Assembly (NCBI GenBank): GCA_009775225.1
Contig: VSPE01000008.1
Coordinates: 10,929-74,928 of the forward strand
Reading direction: 5' to 3'
DNA from: Muribaculaceae bacterium
GTDB lineage: Bacteria; Bacteroidota; Bacteroidia; Bacteroidales; Muribaculaceae
Length of the DNA stretch: 64,000 bases
This document shows, in pieces, positions 27,756 to 36,189 of this stretch. A model generated the notes under the pieces. The model saw nothing but the letters and a program-made list of their open reading frames with translations. It was not told the origin of the DNA and did not search any database. Within the stretch, counting starts at the first letter, position 1, and each line of letters opens with the position of its first letter. The translations under genes and the position numbers were made by a program.

Positions 27756-27763
27756 CAAAGTTA
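27756..27763 (-). promoter_or_regulatory. Promoter -7 element of the YihY-ridA operon
   Basis: The minus strand reads TAACTTTG, 44 bases before the ATG at 27712. A second, poorer copy (CAACTTTG) lies just upstream. Confidence 0.6.
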
Positions 27764-27839
27764 CAACAAAGTTGCTGCAAAAAGCGTTCGGAGTATGTAA
27801 AATCCTTTAAAAAAAATTGAACAATCTATTTTTTCTGAC

Positions 27840-27847
27840 TAATTTTG
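27840..27847 (+). promoter_or_regulatory. Promoter -7 element for the patatin-like gene
   Basis: TAATTTTG, a perfect match, ends only 17 bases before the ATG at 27865. This argues against the upstream TTG at 27817 as the start and predicts a very short leader of about 10 bases. Confidence 0.6.
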
Positions 27848-27864
27848 CAAAAGAATTGCGCAGC

Positions 27865-28713
27865 ATGGCACATAACGAAATACACCAGGACTCGAAAGAA
27901 GTGAAGCAGGAGCGTAAGGGGCATCAATCCAAGCCATTTAAGCTTGGCGTGGCACTCAGCGGCGGTGGAGCGCGCGGATTTGCGCATGCCGGAGCTTTGA
28001 TGGCTATTGAAGAAGCAGGCCTGCGCCCCGATGTTGTCGCCGGAGTCAGTGCCGGCGCGGTTATTGCGGTTCTGTATGCCGGTGGTGTCTCGCCGTTGCG
28101 AATGGCCGATATATTTGCCCGTACAGGTTTCTTCGATTTTGCGGAGCTGAGTATGGGTGAGGGCGGCTTTTTCAAGATAGAGAAGTTCAGGAATTTTATC
28201 ATGCGCATCCTTGGCGACAAGTCGAGGCTCGAAGACCTGCGTATGCCCGTATATCTCGGTGCCACTGATATCGACAACGGTTGCCCTGTGGCGTTCGACA
28301 GCGGTGAGATAGGTTCGCGGATGATGGCTTCGTGTTCTATCCCGATAGTGTTCAAGCCTGTAAATATAGATGGTGTAAACTATGTCGACGGCGGTGTGCT
28401 CCGTAATCATCCGGCATGGATAATACGTGATAAATGTGAAACGCTGATAGGGGTGAATGTAAGTCCGCTGATGCCCGTTAAAGACTATCGCACCATACTC
28501 GGTATGGCCATGCGCACCTACCGGCTCATGACTAAAGCTAACCAAAGCGCCGACATGGCCCTGTGCGATGTGTCGGTTGTCACCCCGGAGATTGCCGACT
28601 GCTCGGTGTTTAATCTCAAGAATATCAAACGAATTTTTATAAGCGGATATGTGCAGACGCGAAAGGCGCTAATCGACGCCGGCTTGTGGCACCCCGACAA
28701 AAATAAACCATAA
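27865..28713 (+). CDS. Patatin-like phospholipase (RssA type)
   Basis: 282 residues from the ATG at 27865, which I prefer because the promoter overlaps the longer frame. The oxyanion loop is SGGGARG (32-38), the nucleophile S62 lies in GVSAG and the catalytic aspartate is D175 in DGG, so the Ser-Asp dyad is intact. There is no signal peptide, so it is probably a cytoplasmic or membrane-associated lipid acyl hydrolase. It is followed by the GH13 gene after 3 bases; the two are probably co-transcribed. Confidence 0.9.
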   Translation: MAHNEIHQDSKEVKQERKGHQSKPFKLGVALSGGGARGFAHAGALMAIEEAGLRPDVVAGVSAGAVIAVLYAGGVSPLRMADIFARTGFFDFAELSMGEGGFFKIEKFRNFIMRILGDKSRLEDLRMPVYLGATDIDNGCPVAFDSGEIGSRMMASCSIPIVFKPVNIDGVNYVDGGVLRNHPAWIIRDKCETLIGVNVSPLMPVKDYRTILGMAMRTYRLMTKANQSADMALCDVSVVTPEIADCSVFNLKNIKRIFISGYVQTRKALIDAGLWHPDKNKP

Positions 28714-28716
28714 AAT

Positions 28717-30552
28717 ATGTCAGATACCAAACCAGTCATATATCAACTCCTGCCGCGTCTGTTCGCGAATTATTGTGATACGCCGGTTGTCGGCGGTACA
28801 CTGCAGCAGAACGGCTCAGGTAAGCTCAACGATATCACAGCGCCGGTGCTCGACAGCATACGGGCTCTTGGTGCCACATATGTGTGGTATACGGGCGTGA
28901 TAGAGCACTCGCACGACGCCGATTACACTGCCTATGGCATCCCGCGTCACAATCCGCATGTGATAAAAGGCCATGCGGGCAGTCCCTATGCTATCAGCGA
29001 CTATTACGACATTGACCCCGACCTTGCTGTAGATGTGCCGCACCGTATGGAGGAATTCGAGGCGCTGGTAGAGCGTACGCATACCGCCGGCATGAAGGTG
29101 ATAATAGATTTTGTGCCAAACCACGTAGCGCGCCAGTATCACTCGGATGCGCGACCCGCAGGAATTGAGGATTTCGGGTGCGGAGATAATCATGAGATGT
29201 TCTTTGCTCCGTATAACAATTTCTACTATATCACGCGTCAGCAGTTTGCTCCGCATATCGACCTCGGACAGGGCGACGATGCATATGTGGAGTTCCCTGC
29301 GAAGGCATCGGGTAACGATTGCTTTCATGCCTTCCCTGGTGTCAACGACTGGTATGACACAGTAAAGCTCAACTACGGAGTTGACTTCGGCGACGGTTCG
29401 CAGCATTTCGACCCCATTCCCGATACGTGGCTGAAGATGCTCCACATATTGCGCTATTGGGCCTCTAAAGGAGTCGACGGCTTCCGCTGCGACATGGTGC
29501 ACATGGTGCCGCTTGAGTTCTGGCACTGGGCTATTCCGCAGGTAAAGCAACATTATCCGCGTATTGTGTTCATCGCCGAAATCTACGAGGTGGGGCTGTA
29601 TCGCCCCTTTATAGAGTACGGCGGCTTCGACTATCTGTACGACAAGGTGAACCTCTACGACACTCTGCGCGCTATCGAGACGCAGAACCACTCTGCCGCA
29701 CGCCTTACAGGATGCTGGCAGACCGTGGAAGGTATAGGAGACAAGATGCTCAACTTCCTCGAAAATCATGACGAACAGCGTTTTGCATCGCCATTTTATG
29801 CCGGTGATGCCTCGCGTGTCGTGCCTTCGCTGGTGGTGAGCACTATGATGTCGACAGGCCCCATGATGATTTACTTCGGCCAGGAACTCGGTGAGCCGGG
29901 TGCCGATGCCGAAGGCTATAGCGGCTATGATGGGCGTACTACAATCTTCGACTACTGGAGTGTGGCTTCGGTGCGCCGCTGGCTCAATCGAGGTAAGTGC
30001 AACGGCCCGCTCACGGCTGCCGAAAAAACATTGCGCGAGCGGTATGCGCGGGTTCTCAAGCTTGCCAACGATGAAGAGGCTGTGTGCAAAGGTTCCTTCT
30101 TCGACCTTATGTATGTCAACCTTGAGACTGCCGGCCTCAACCCACATCGCCATTACGCGTTCCTGCGCCACTATGCCGATACAACGCTCATGATAGTAGT
30201 GAACTTCGGCGACAGCAACGATGCTGTGAGCGTCAACATTCCGCGCCATGCGTTCTCTTGCCTTGACCTCCCCGAGGGTATCGACCGTGGAGCCGAAGAG
30301 CTGCTTTCCGGTGCCTCCGAGCCAAAAGTTGTGGCATCGTCGGAACCGTTCACCTGTACGGTACCCGCCCACGGTGCTGTGATATGGAAGCTGTCGGCAT
30401 CGCGTATCGAGCCGTTGCGTCCGCTTGCCCCTCTTGCCGTAAGGGCTGAGGAGTCCGATGCCGCACCTGAAAAGGCTCCTGCAAAAAAGAAGGCGACAAA
30501 GACCGCAACAAAGAAAACGACATCAACCCGAAAGAAAACCCAATCCAAATAA
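28717..30552 (+). CDS. GH13 alpha-amylase-family enzyme with Lys/Ala-rich H1-like tail
   Basis: 611 residues. The (beta/alpha)8 barrel has the GH13 triad: nucleophile D259 in GFRCDMVH, acid/base E288 in FIAEIYE, and D352 in ENHDEQR, with FVPNH as conserved region I. There is no signal peptide, so it probably acts on internal glycogen or maltodextrin, in line with the glycogen genes at 21-26 kb. After the C-terminal beta domain comes a tail of about 30 residues made almost only of Lys, Ala, Thr and Pro (KAPAKKKATKTATKK ...), like a bacterial histone-H1-type tail. That is unusual on a glycosidase. Confidence 0.88.
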   Translation: MSDTKPVIYQLLPRLFANYCDTPVVGGTLQQNGSGKLNDITAPVLDSIRALGATYVWYTGVIEHSHDADYTAYGIPRHNPHVIKGHAGSPYAISDYYDIDPDLAVDVPHRMEEFEALVERTHTAGMKVIIDFVPNHVARQYHSDARPAGIEDFGCGDNHEMFFAPYNNFYYITRQQFAPHIDLGQGDDAYVEFPAKASGNDCFHAFPGVNDWYDTVKLNYGVDFGDGSQHFDPIPDTWLKMLHILRYWASKGVDGFRCDMVHMVPLEFWHWAIPQVKQHYPRIVFIAEIYEVGLYRPFIEYGGFDYLYDKVNLYDTLRAIETQNHSAARLTGCWQTVEGIGDKMLNFLENHDEQRFASPFYAGDASRVVPSLVVSTMMSTGPMMIYFGQELGEPGADAEGYSGYDGRTTIFDYWSVASVRRWLNRGKCNGPLTAAEKTLRERYARVLKLANDEEAVCKGSFFDLMYVNLETAGLNPHRHYAFLRHYADTTLMIVVNFGDSNDAVSVNIPRHAFSCLDLPEGIDRGAEELLSGASEPKVVASSEPFTCTVPAHGAVIWKLSASRIEPLRPLAPLAVRAEESDAAPEKAPAKKKATKTATKKTTSTRKKTQSK

Positions 30553-30567
30553 CTTCATATTATCCCA

Positions 30568-31512
30568 ATGGATTCATATCTTCCCCCTTTTAAGGTTTTT
30601 TCCGGCACCAAATCCCGGTATATGGCCGAAGAAATCTGCAAAGAACTCGGAGTCGAACTCGGCTCGATGAAAATCGAACATTTCGCCGACGGTGAATTCG
30701 AAGTAAGTTTCGAAGAATCTGTTCGCGGTTGTGAGGTGTACCTCGTACAGAGTACCTTCCCGAACTGCGACAATCTTATGGAACTGCTTCTTATGATTGA
30801 CGCGGCCAAGCGCGCCTCGGCAAAATCGGTTATCGCCGTGATACCTTACTTCGGCTGGGCCCGTCAGGACCGCAAGGATAAGCCGCGTGTGTCTATCGCC
30901 GCCAAGCTTGTTTCCGATATGCTCGTCACAGCCGGCGTAGACCGTGTAATTACCATGGACTTGCACGCAGACCAAATCCAAGGGTTTTTCAATGTGCCTG
31001 TAGACCACCTCTATGCTTCGTCGGTGTTCATCCCATACATCCAGAGCCTCAAGCTCTCCGACATGGTGATAGCAACTCCCGACGTGGGCGGTGCAAAGCG
31101 AGCCAACAGCTATGCCAAGTATCTTGATGTGCCTCTGGTGCTTTGCCATAAACAGCGTGCCAAGGCAAACGTTGTAGCCAAAATGACTGTAATCGGCGAT
31201 GTGGAGGGCAAGAATGTAATTCTTGTCGACGATATGGTGGATACCGCAGGTACTATCACCAAGGCCGCCAACCTTATGAAAGAGGCAGGCGCGAAATCTG
31301 TGCGTGCACTTTGCTCGCATGCTATTATGAGTGACCCCGCAACCGAGCGTGTGGAAGAATGTGCTCTTGAAGAAATGATTTTCACAAACTCTATTCCTTA
31401 TAAGAAGGAATGTAGCAAGTGCACCATCATTTCTGTAGCCCGTCTGTTTGCCGACACTATCCGTCGTGTTCACTCGTACCAGTCGATATCGTCGCAGTAC
31501 CTTATTAAATAA
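30568..31512 (+). CDS. prs: Ribose-phosphate pyrophosphokinase
   Basis: 314 residues, normal length. It makes PRPP from ribose 5-phosphate and ATP. The key segments are present: FADGEFEVSFEESVRG, the ATP-contact YFGWARQDRKDKPR, the metal site VITMDLHADQIQGFF, and the PRPP loop VDDMVDTAGTI. It lies 15 bases after the GH13 gene and ends with a strong terminator. Confidence 0.97.
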   Translation: MDSYLPPFKVFSGTKSRYMAEEICKELGVELGSMKIEHFADGEFEVSFEESVRGCEVYLVQSTFPNCDNLMELLLMIDAAKRASAKSVIAVIPYFGWARQDRKDKPRVSIAAKLVSDMLVTAGVDRVITMDLHADQIQGFFNVPVDHLYASSVFIPYIQSLKLSDMVIATPDVGGAKRANSYAKYLDVPLVLCHKQRAKANVVAKMTVIGDVEGKNVILVDDMVDTAGTITKAANLMKEAGAKSVRALCSHAIMSDPATERVEECALEEMIFTNSIPYKKECSKCTIISVARLFADTIRRVHSYQSISSQYLIK

Positions 31513-31528
31513 ATAGAGCAAACCTATC

Positions 31529-31579
31529 GCGCAGACCCTTATTCCCGCCTGTCCCGGGACGGGTCTGCGCAATTTTTTT
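31529..31579 (+). terminator. Intrinsic terminator after prs
   Basis: A perfect 10-bp stem GCGCAGACCC / GGGTCTGCGC followed by AATTTTTTT. The tail of the terminator ends 7 bases before the next ATG. Confidence 0.9.
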
Positions 31580-31586
31580 CACAATC

Positions 31587-32546
31587 ATGTATACAGTATG
31601 TCTTGACGCATATACGGTGTTTCCTGCCGGTCACAACCGTTGGGCGGCCTTTTCCGATATTACGGATATCGAAGTGTATGACCGCACTTCCCCTGAACAG
31701 ATAGTGGAAAGGGCCTGCAATGCCGACGCTATTCTCACAAATAAGGTAGTGATAGATGAGCGTGTGATGTCAGACTTGCCGAAACTTCGCTACATAGGTG
31801 TGCTTGCCACAGGATATAACGTTGTGGATGTAGATGCTGCGCGGCGTCGCGGCATTTGTGTCACAAATATACCGTCCTATAGTACTATGTCGGTGGCGCA
31901 GCAGGTATTTGCCCTTCTGCTTGCCGCTGTTAACAGTGCCGAGACTTATGCTTCCCGAAACAGGGAAGGGGAGTGGAGTGCTTGTGCCGACTTCTCATAC
32001 CGTATAGGCGAATGGCACGAACTGGCCGGACATACCTTCGGGATTGTCGGTTTTGGAAACATCGGAAAGGCTGTAGCGCGTATTGCCGAGGCTTTTGGGA
32101 TGAAAGTGGCGCTGTATACGTCGAAAAAGCAGGAAGAACTGCCTCCGGGCTATGTTAAGATGGAGCTTGACGAGCTATTTGCGCAGTCCGACGTGTTGAG
32201 CCTGCATTGCCCGCTGACTCCCGAAACACACAATCTGGTCGACAGCCGCCGTCTGGCTCTGATGAAGCCGTCGGCAATAGTAATCAATACATCGCGTGGC
32301 CCTGTCGTCGATGAGCATGCCCTGGCCGCCGCGCTCAACTGCAGAACTATAGCGGCAGCCGGTCTGGACGTGCTGTCACGAGAGCCGGCCGATGCGGAAA
32401 ATCCGCTGCTCACAGCACGCAACTGCTACATAACGCCACATATCGCGTGGGCGTCGGCGGAAGCCCGCGAGCGTCTTTTTAGCCTTGCCCTCTCGAACCT
32501 CAGGGCTTTTGCCGTAGGAAAGCCGGAAAATGTAGTGGGCGCATAG
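31587..32546 (+). CDS. D-2-hydroxyacid dehydrogenase (glycerate dehydrogenase-like)
   Basis: 319 residues. The NAD-binding Rossmann motif GFGNIG is at about 151-156. Substrate and catalytic residues fit the family: the arginine in INTSRGPVVDE, the glutamate in SREPAD and the histidine in ITPHIAWAS. It reduces 2-keto acids such as hydroxypyruvate or glyoxylate; the precise substrate cannot be read from sequence. It sits directly behind the prs terminator. Confidence 0.9.
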   Translation: MYTVCLDAYTVFPAGHNRWAAFSDITDIEVYDRTSPEQIVERACNADAILTNKVVIDERVMSDLPKLRYIGVLATGYNVVDVDAARRRGICVTNIPSYSTMSVAQQVFALLLAAVNSAETYASRNREGEWSACADFSYRIGEWHELAGHTFGIVGFGNIGKAVARIAEAFGMKVALYTSKKQEELPPGYVKMELDELFAQSDVLSLHCPLTPETHNLVDSRRLALMKPSAIVINTSRGPVVDEHALAAALNCRTIAAAGLDVLSREPADAENPLLTARNCYITPHIAWASAEARERLFSLALSNLRAFAVGKPENVVGA

Positions 32547-32646
32547 GCGTTTTTTGCAATAATTTTAAAGAGCCACTAATTAGTGTTTTAACTGCATAAG
32601 GGTGTGATTGCGCCAAAAAATATTTGTGGAGTTGGCGAAAAAATCG

Positions 32647-32654
32647 TACCTTTG
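32647..32654 (+). promoter_or_regulatory. Promoter -7 element for the HU-SPOR operon, leaderless or nearly so
   Basis: TACCTTTG ends only 7 bases before the ATG at 32662, and TTTG at about 32622 is a possible -33 element. Transcription would start at or next to the start codon. Confidence 0.6.
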
Positions 32655-32661
32655 TAAAGCT

Positions 32662-33645
32662 ATGAGCATACTGAGCCTGCATATATCGCACTTATTGTGG
32701 CACGACGGACAAACGTCTGTGCCTGGTATTGGTGTGTTTCGGCTTGTCCGTTCGTGTGCGGCAGTCGGTGATACTGTATTGTCGGCACCGTCCACGCGTG
32801 TGGTATTCGAGCCTCTTGCCGATGCAGAGGCCGATGCTCTTGTTGCTTCGGTATGCCGTCGCGAAGGATTGGATGAGAGTGCAGGCCGCCGCTTTGTGGA
32901 GGCCGAATGTGCGTCGCTTGCGGCATCGCTTGAAGCCGGTTTCAGCCTTGACCTTCCGCGTATTGGTACACTTACCGCCGATGCCATTACCGGTGAACTC
33001 TGCTTTTCTGTTGCAGGGGCTGCTTCCGTACTTCCGTCGCTTCCCGCACTTTCCATAGCTCCGCTTGCGGTACCCGAGCCTCCGTCCGGAAAGCAGATTG
33101 AAGAGGCCGCAGGTGCTCTTGCGCGTCGCCGCGACGAGTTCGAGCGTCTCCTTCGTCGCACTGCATCGAGTGCCGCTGCAATTGCAATGTTTGCGCTTGT
33201 GGCTTTTGTCGTGTCGCAGCTCCCCTCGCGCAACAGTGTGCGTCAGCAGGCCTCAATGGCCATGCAGCCGTTCGAGGAAGTGCAGAGCTGCGAAGAGCCA
33301 GTGGCATCCGCCGCCAATGTCGAGCCTGCGCTCGTACTTATTTTGAACACACCTGCCGATGCCAGCGCCCCGGCCAAGCAGCGCTACAAGAAAGCTGTGC
33401 CGCCCGACGCTGTGGAAGTCATTGGGCGATACTGCCTTGTGGTAGCTTCTCTTGCATCGGAACAGGAAGCCATGTCATATATCAGGACACATAGTACAAC
33501 CGGGATGCCGCTGCGCCTCCTTGCCGAGGACGGACGTTGGCGTGTATTCGCTCTGTCGGGAGATTCTTTCGACGAGGTAAACGCCATTGCGCGCAATCTT
33601 GATGTGTACTCTCTATATCCGTCGGCGTGGATTTGTCGCCGATAA
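32662..33645 (+). CDS. HU-like/CCDC81-type domain protein with SPOR domain
   Basis: 327 residues from the ATG at 32662, chosen because the promoter overlaps the longer frame (to 32608). Residues 1-125 look like the tandem HU-CCDC81 prokaryotic domains (LHISHLLWHDGQTSVPGIGVF, then FSLDLPRIGTLTADAITGEL). Next are a basic stretch and one membrane helix at about 172-192 (SSAAAIAMFALVAFVVSQL). The C-terminal SPOR domain at about 250-327 begins YCLVVASLASEQEAMSYI. So an HU-like domain in the cytoplasm is joined to a peptidoglycan-binding domain in the periplasm. It is the first gene of the operon with nitroreductase, DUF2520, KdsC-like and maf. Confidence 0.85.
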   Translation: MSILSLHISHLLWHDGQTSVPGIGVFRLVRSCAAVGDTVLSAPSTRVVFEPLADAEADALVASVCRREGLDESAGRRFVEAECASLAASLEAGFSLDLPRIGTLTADAITGELCFSVAGAASVLPSLPALSIAPLAVPEPPSGKQIEEAAGALARRRDEFERLLRRTASSAAAIAMFALVAFVVSQLPSRNSVRQQASMAMQPFEEVQSCEEPVASAANVEPALVLILNTPADASAPAKQRYKKAVPPDAVEVIGRYCLVVASLASEQEAMSYIRTHSTTGMPLRLLAEDGRWRVFALSGDSFDEVNAIARNLDVYSLYPSAWICRR

Positions 33646-33669
33646 TTTTCTCCCTCTCAACATAACATC

Positions 33670-34209
33670 ATGGAAAATTTTCATCAGATGCTGCTTGAGC
33701 GCCACAGCATCAGGCGCTATACCGACCGTCCGATAGACGGCGAAGATGTAAAGACAATTCTTGAGGCCGCTCTGCTGGCTCCTACCTCCAAAAATGCTCG
33801 CTCATGGCAGTTTGTGGTTGTCGAAGACCCTGAGACTCTCAACATCCTGTCGCAGTGCAAGCCGTCCTATGCCACTTCTATAAAAGATTCTCGCTTTTCG
33901 GTGATTGTGACTTCCGACCCCGAAAAGAGCGAAGCGTATATCGAAGACGCTACTGTTGCTGCAATGTTCATGCATCTCCAGGCTGCGGCTCTCGGTATCG
34001 GTTCGTGCTGGGTACAGGTACGCGGACGAGAGACCGCCGACGGCGAGCCGTCGGAAAACCTCGTGCGCGATACTCTCGGCATACCCAACCACATGGTGGT
34101 GGAGTGCATTATGACCTTCGGATATTCGGCCGAGACTCGCAAACCCGTCGACCCGGCCAAGCTTCAATGGGAAAAGATGCACATCGGCACGTGGCGTCAT
34201 GAGCTTTGA
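33670..34209 (+). CDS. Nitroreductase-family FMN oxidoreductase
   Basis: 179 residues. It has the FMN-phosphate-binding start RHSIRRYTDRPI, PTSKNARSWQFVVV, and a later GIGSCWVQVRGR, typical of small NAD(P)H-dependent nitroreductases. The physiological substrate is unknown. The last 11 bases overlap the DUF2520 gene. Confidence 0.92.
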   Translation: MENFHQMLLERHSIRRYTDRPIDGEDVKTILEAALLAPTSKNARSWQFVVVEDPETLNILSQCKPSYATSIKDSRFSVIVTSDPEKSEAYIEDATVAAMFMHLQAAALGIGSCWVQVRGRETADGEPSENLVRDTLGIPNHMVVECIMTFGYSAETRKPVDPAKLQWEKMHIGTWRHEL

Positions 34210-34978
34210 CGTATGCGGCGGCATAGCGCTCGTAGGCACGGGCAATGTAGCCTCGCATCTGGCGCATGCGCTTGCGCCGCAAATCAAGTGGGTGTTCAGC
34301 CGCAGTTTCGACCATGCACGAGGCCTTGCCGATGACATCGGCGCCGAGCCTTATTCCGATTTCGGTATGCTTGCCCGCATACGCCCCGGTGTGGTGCTTG
34401 TAAGTATTGCCGACCGCGCTCTTGCCGATGTGGTGGCTGTCATTGGAAATCTTGACTGTGAGCCTCTTGTGCTTCACACATCCGGCACGATGCCTAAAGA
34501 GGTACTTGAGCCGCTAAGTCCGCGCACCGGTATATTGTATCCATTGCAGACTTTTTCCAAGGGCGTGGATGTAGATATGAGCCGCGTGCCGTTCTTCAAT
34601 GAAGCCGCCCGCGAAGACGACCTTACACTTATAGATGCCATTGCGGCATCCATATCGACATCTGTGCACCATGCCGACGCCACACATCGGCAGGCACTGC
34701 ACGTGGCCGGAGTCTTCACATCCAATTTCACCAATGTGTTGCTTGAATGTGTCGACTCAATTCTTGGCGAGGCAGGTTATTCGCTCGGCGTTGTAAGGCC
34801 GCTGCTTGAAGCAACAGTCAATAAGGCTTACGAAGTCGGGCCGCATGCGGCACAGACCGGCCCGGCCCGTCGTGGCGATAGTGCCGTGATTGAGAAACAT
34901 GTGGCTTGGCTGCCCGACAGATACAAAAATGTGTATCGCGTGCTTTCCGACCTGATAATTAAGAATCATAATTTATAA
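34199..34978 (+). CDS. Rossmann-like and DUF2520 domain protein
   Basis: 259 residues. The N-terminal NADP-binding domain has GTGNVASHLAHAL at about 12-24, resembling pyrroline-5-carboxylate reductase or 6-phosphogluconate dehydrogenase. The C-terminal helical DUF2520 domain has ATHRQALHVAGVFTSNFTN. Function unproven. It is conserved beside KdsC-like and Maf genes in Bacteroidales, and overlaps the nitroreductase gene here. Confidence 0.88.
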   Translation: MSFDVCGGIALVGTGNVASHLAHALAPQIKWVFSRSFDHARGLADDIGAEPYSDFGMLARIRPGVVLVSIADRALADVVAVIGNLDCEPLVLHTSGTMPKEVLEPLSPRTGILYPLQTFSKGVDVDMSRVPFFNEAAREDDLTLIDAIAASISTSVHHADATHRQALHVAGVFTSNFTNVLLECVDSILGEAGYSLGVVRPLLEATVNKAYEVGPHAAQTGPARRGDSAVIEKHVAWLPDRYKNVYRVLSDLIIKNHNL

Positions 34979-34985
34979 GCGCAAT

Positions 34986-35510
34986 ATGAGCCGTATTAAC
35001 TACGATTTGACAAAAATTAAAGGCGTTGTATTTGATGTGGATGGCGTGCTTTCGCCTTCTACAGTTCCGATGTCGGCCGAGGGCGTGCCGATGCGCATGG
35101 CTAACCTTAAAGACGGATATGCCATGCAGCTTGCCGTGAAATCCGGGCTCAGGATGGCTATCATATCCGGAGCCGATGTCCCGTCGATACGCGGCCGTTT
35201 CGGTGTAATCGGACTAACCGACATATATCTCGGAGCTTCTGACAAACTGCCTGTTTTTCGTAAATGGCTTGAGTCTGTGGGCCTGCAGGCCGATGAGATT
35301 GCGTACGTCGGCGATGATATTCCGGACTTGCCTGTGCTTAAGGCTTGCGGGCTGCCTGTGGCGCCTCGCGACGCTGCCGCCGAGGTGAAGGACGTTGCCA
35401 GGTTTATAACAGGTGCCGACGGCGGCTACGGTGTGGCGCGCGAGTTGCTCGAAGAAATATTGAAAGTCAAAGGAATGTGGCTTTCTGAAGATAAAGCTTT
35501 CGGGTGGTGA
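34986..35510 (+). CDS. HAD phosphatase of KdsC type
   Basis: 174 residues. HAD motif I is VFDVDGVLS with D17 and D19; motif II ISGAD and motif IV YVGDDIPDLP follow. Length and motifs match 3-deoxy-D-manno-octulosonate 8-phosphate phosphatase (KdsC), which makes KDO for lipid A core. Related acylneuraminate-9-phosphatases look similar. The stop overlaps the maf start as TGATG. Confidence 0.88.
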   Translation: MSRINYDLTKIKGVVFDVDGVLSPSTVPMSAEGVPMRMANLKDGYAMQLAVKSGLRMAIISGADVPSIRGRFGVIGLTDIYLGASDKLPVFRKWLESVGLQADEIAYVGDDIPDLPVLKACGLPVAPRDAAAEVKDVARFITGADGGYGVARELLEEILKVKGMWLSEDKAFGW

Positions 35511-36151
35511 TGGCGTACGGTACTAATATCGGGGGCATGGCTCTGCCTCCTCTGCCTTCGCAGAGTTATGACGGTGTTACTGTGATGCTTGCATCTAATT
35601 CGCCCCGCCGCAGGGAGCTGCTTGGCATGATAGTGCCCGAGTTTGTCGTTGCATCTCCCAAAGAAATTGACGAGACTTATCCCGGCGACCTTGCTCCCGA
35701 AAAGGTGCCGGAATATCTTTCGCAGCTGAAGGCGCGGGCATATTACGACTGTCTTGCTGCCAATCAGCTTATAATAACTGCCGATACCGTTGTGATACTT
35801 GACGGCCGCATATTGGGAAAGCCTTCCGACGAGGCCGATGCCGTGGCAATGTTGCGTGCGTTGTCGGGTTGTGAGCACACTGTGGTGACAGGAGTCACGC
35901 TTACTTCGCTCGGAGGCATGCGCAGCGACACTTTTTCGGTGAGTACAAAAGTAAAGTTTGCCGAGATTGCAGATGCCGAGATTGCTGACTATGTGGCGCG
36001 CTACGCACCACTCGACAAGGCCGGTGCGTACGGCATACAGGAGTGGATAGGAGCGGCCGCCATTGAAGGCATCGAAGGCAGTTTTTATAATGTGATGGGT
36101 TTGCCGTTACATGCCCTGTATGTGCACCTCAAAGCATTCTTTCACAATTAG
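35510..36151 (+). CDS. maf: Maf-like nucleotide pyrophosphatase
   Basis: 213 residues from the ATG at 35510, coupled to the previous stop (an upstream GTG at 35504 is less likely). Core motifs are LASNSPRRRELL, the DETYPGDL stretch, ITADTVVIL and GAYGIQEWIG. Maf proteins hydrolyse non-canonical nucleotides such as m5UTP or dTTP and are tied to division control in some bacteria. It has an extra N-terminal stretch of about 20 residues before the usual start. Confidence 0.92.
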   Translation: MAYGTNIGGMALPPLPSQSYDGVTVMLASNSPRRRELLGMIVPEFVVASPKEIDETYPGDLAPEKVPEYLSQLKARAYYDCLAANQLIITADTVVILDGRILGKPSDEADAVAMLRALSGCEHTVVTGVTLTSLGGMRSDTFSVSTKVKFAEIADAEIADYVARYAPLDKAGAYGIQEWIGAAAIEGIEGSFYNVMGLPLHALYVHLKAFFHN

Positions 36152-36189
36152 AAGCTCCCCACTCTTAATTGTTGGTTATGAGCTATATA

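Noticed and set aside
28816..30372. 518-codon minus-strand frame opposite the GH13 gene
   Set aside because: Antisense shadow; the plus-strand product has all catalytic residues.
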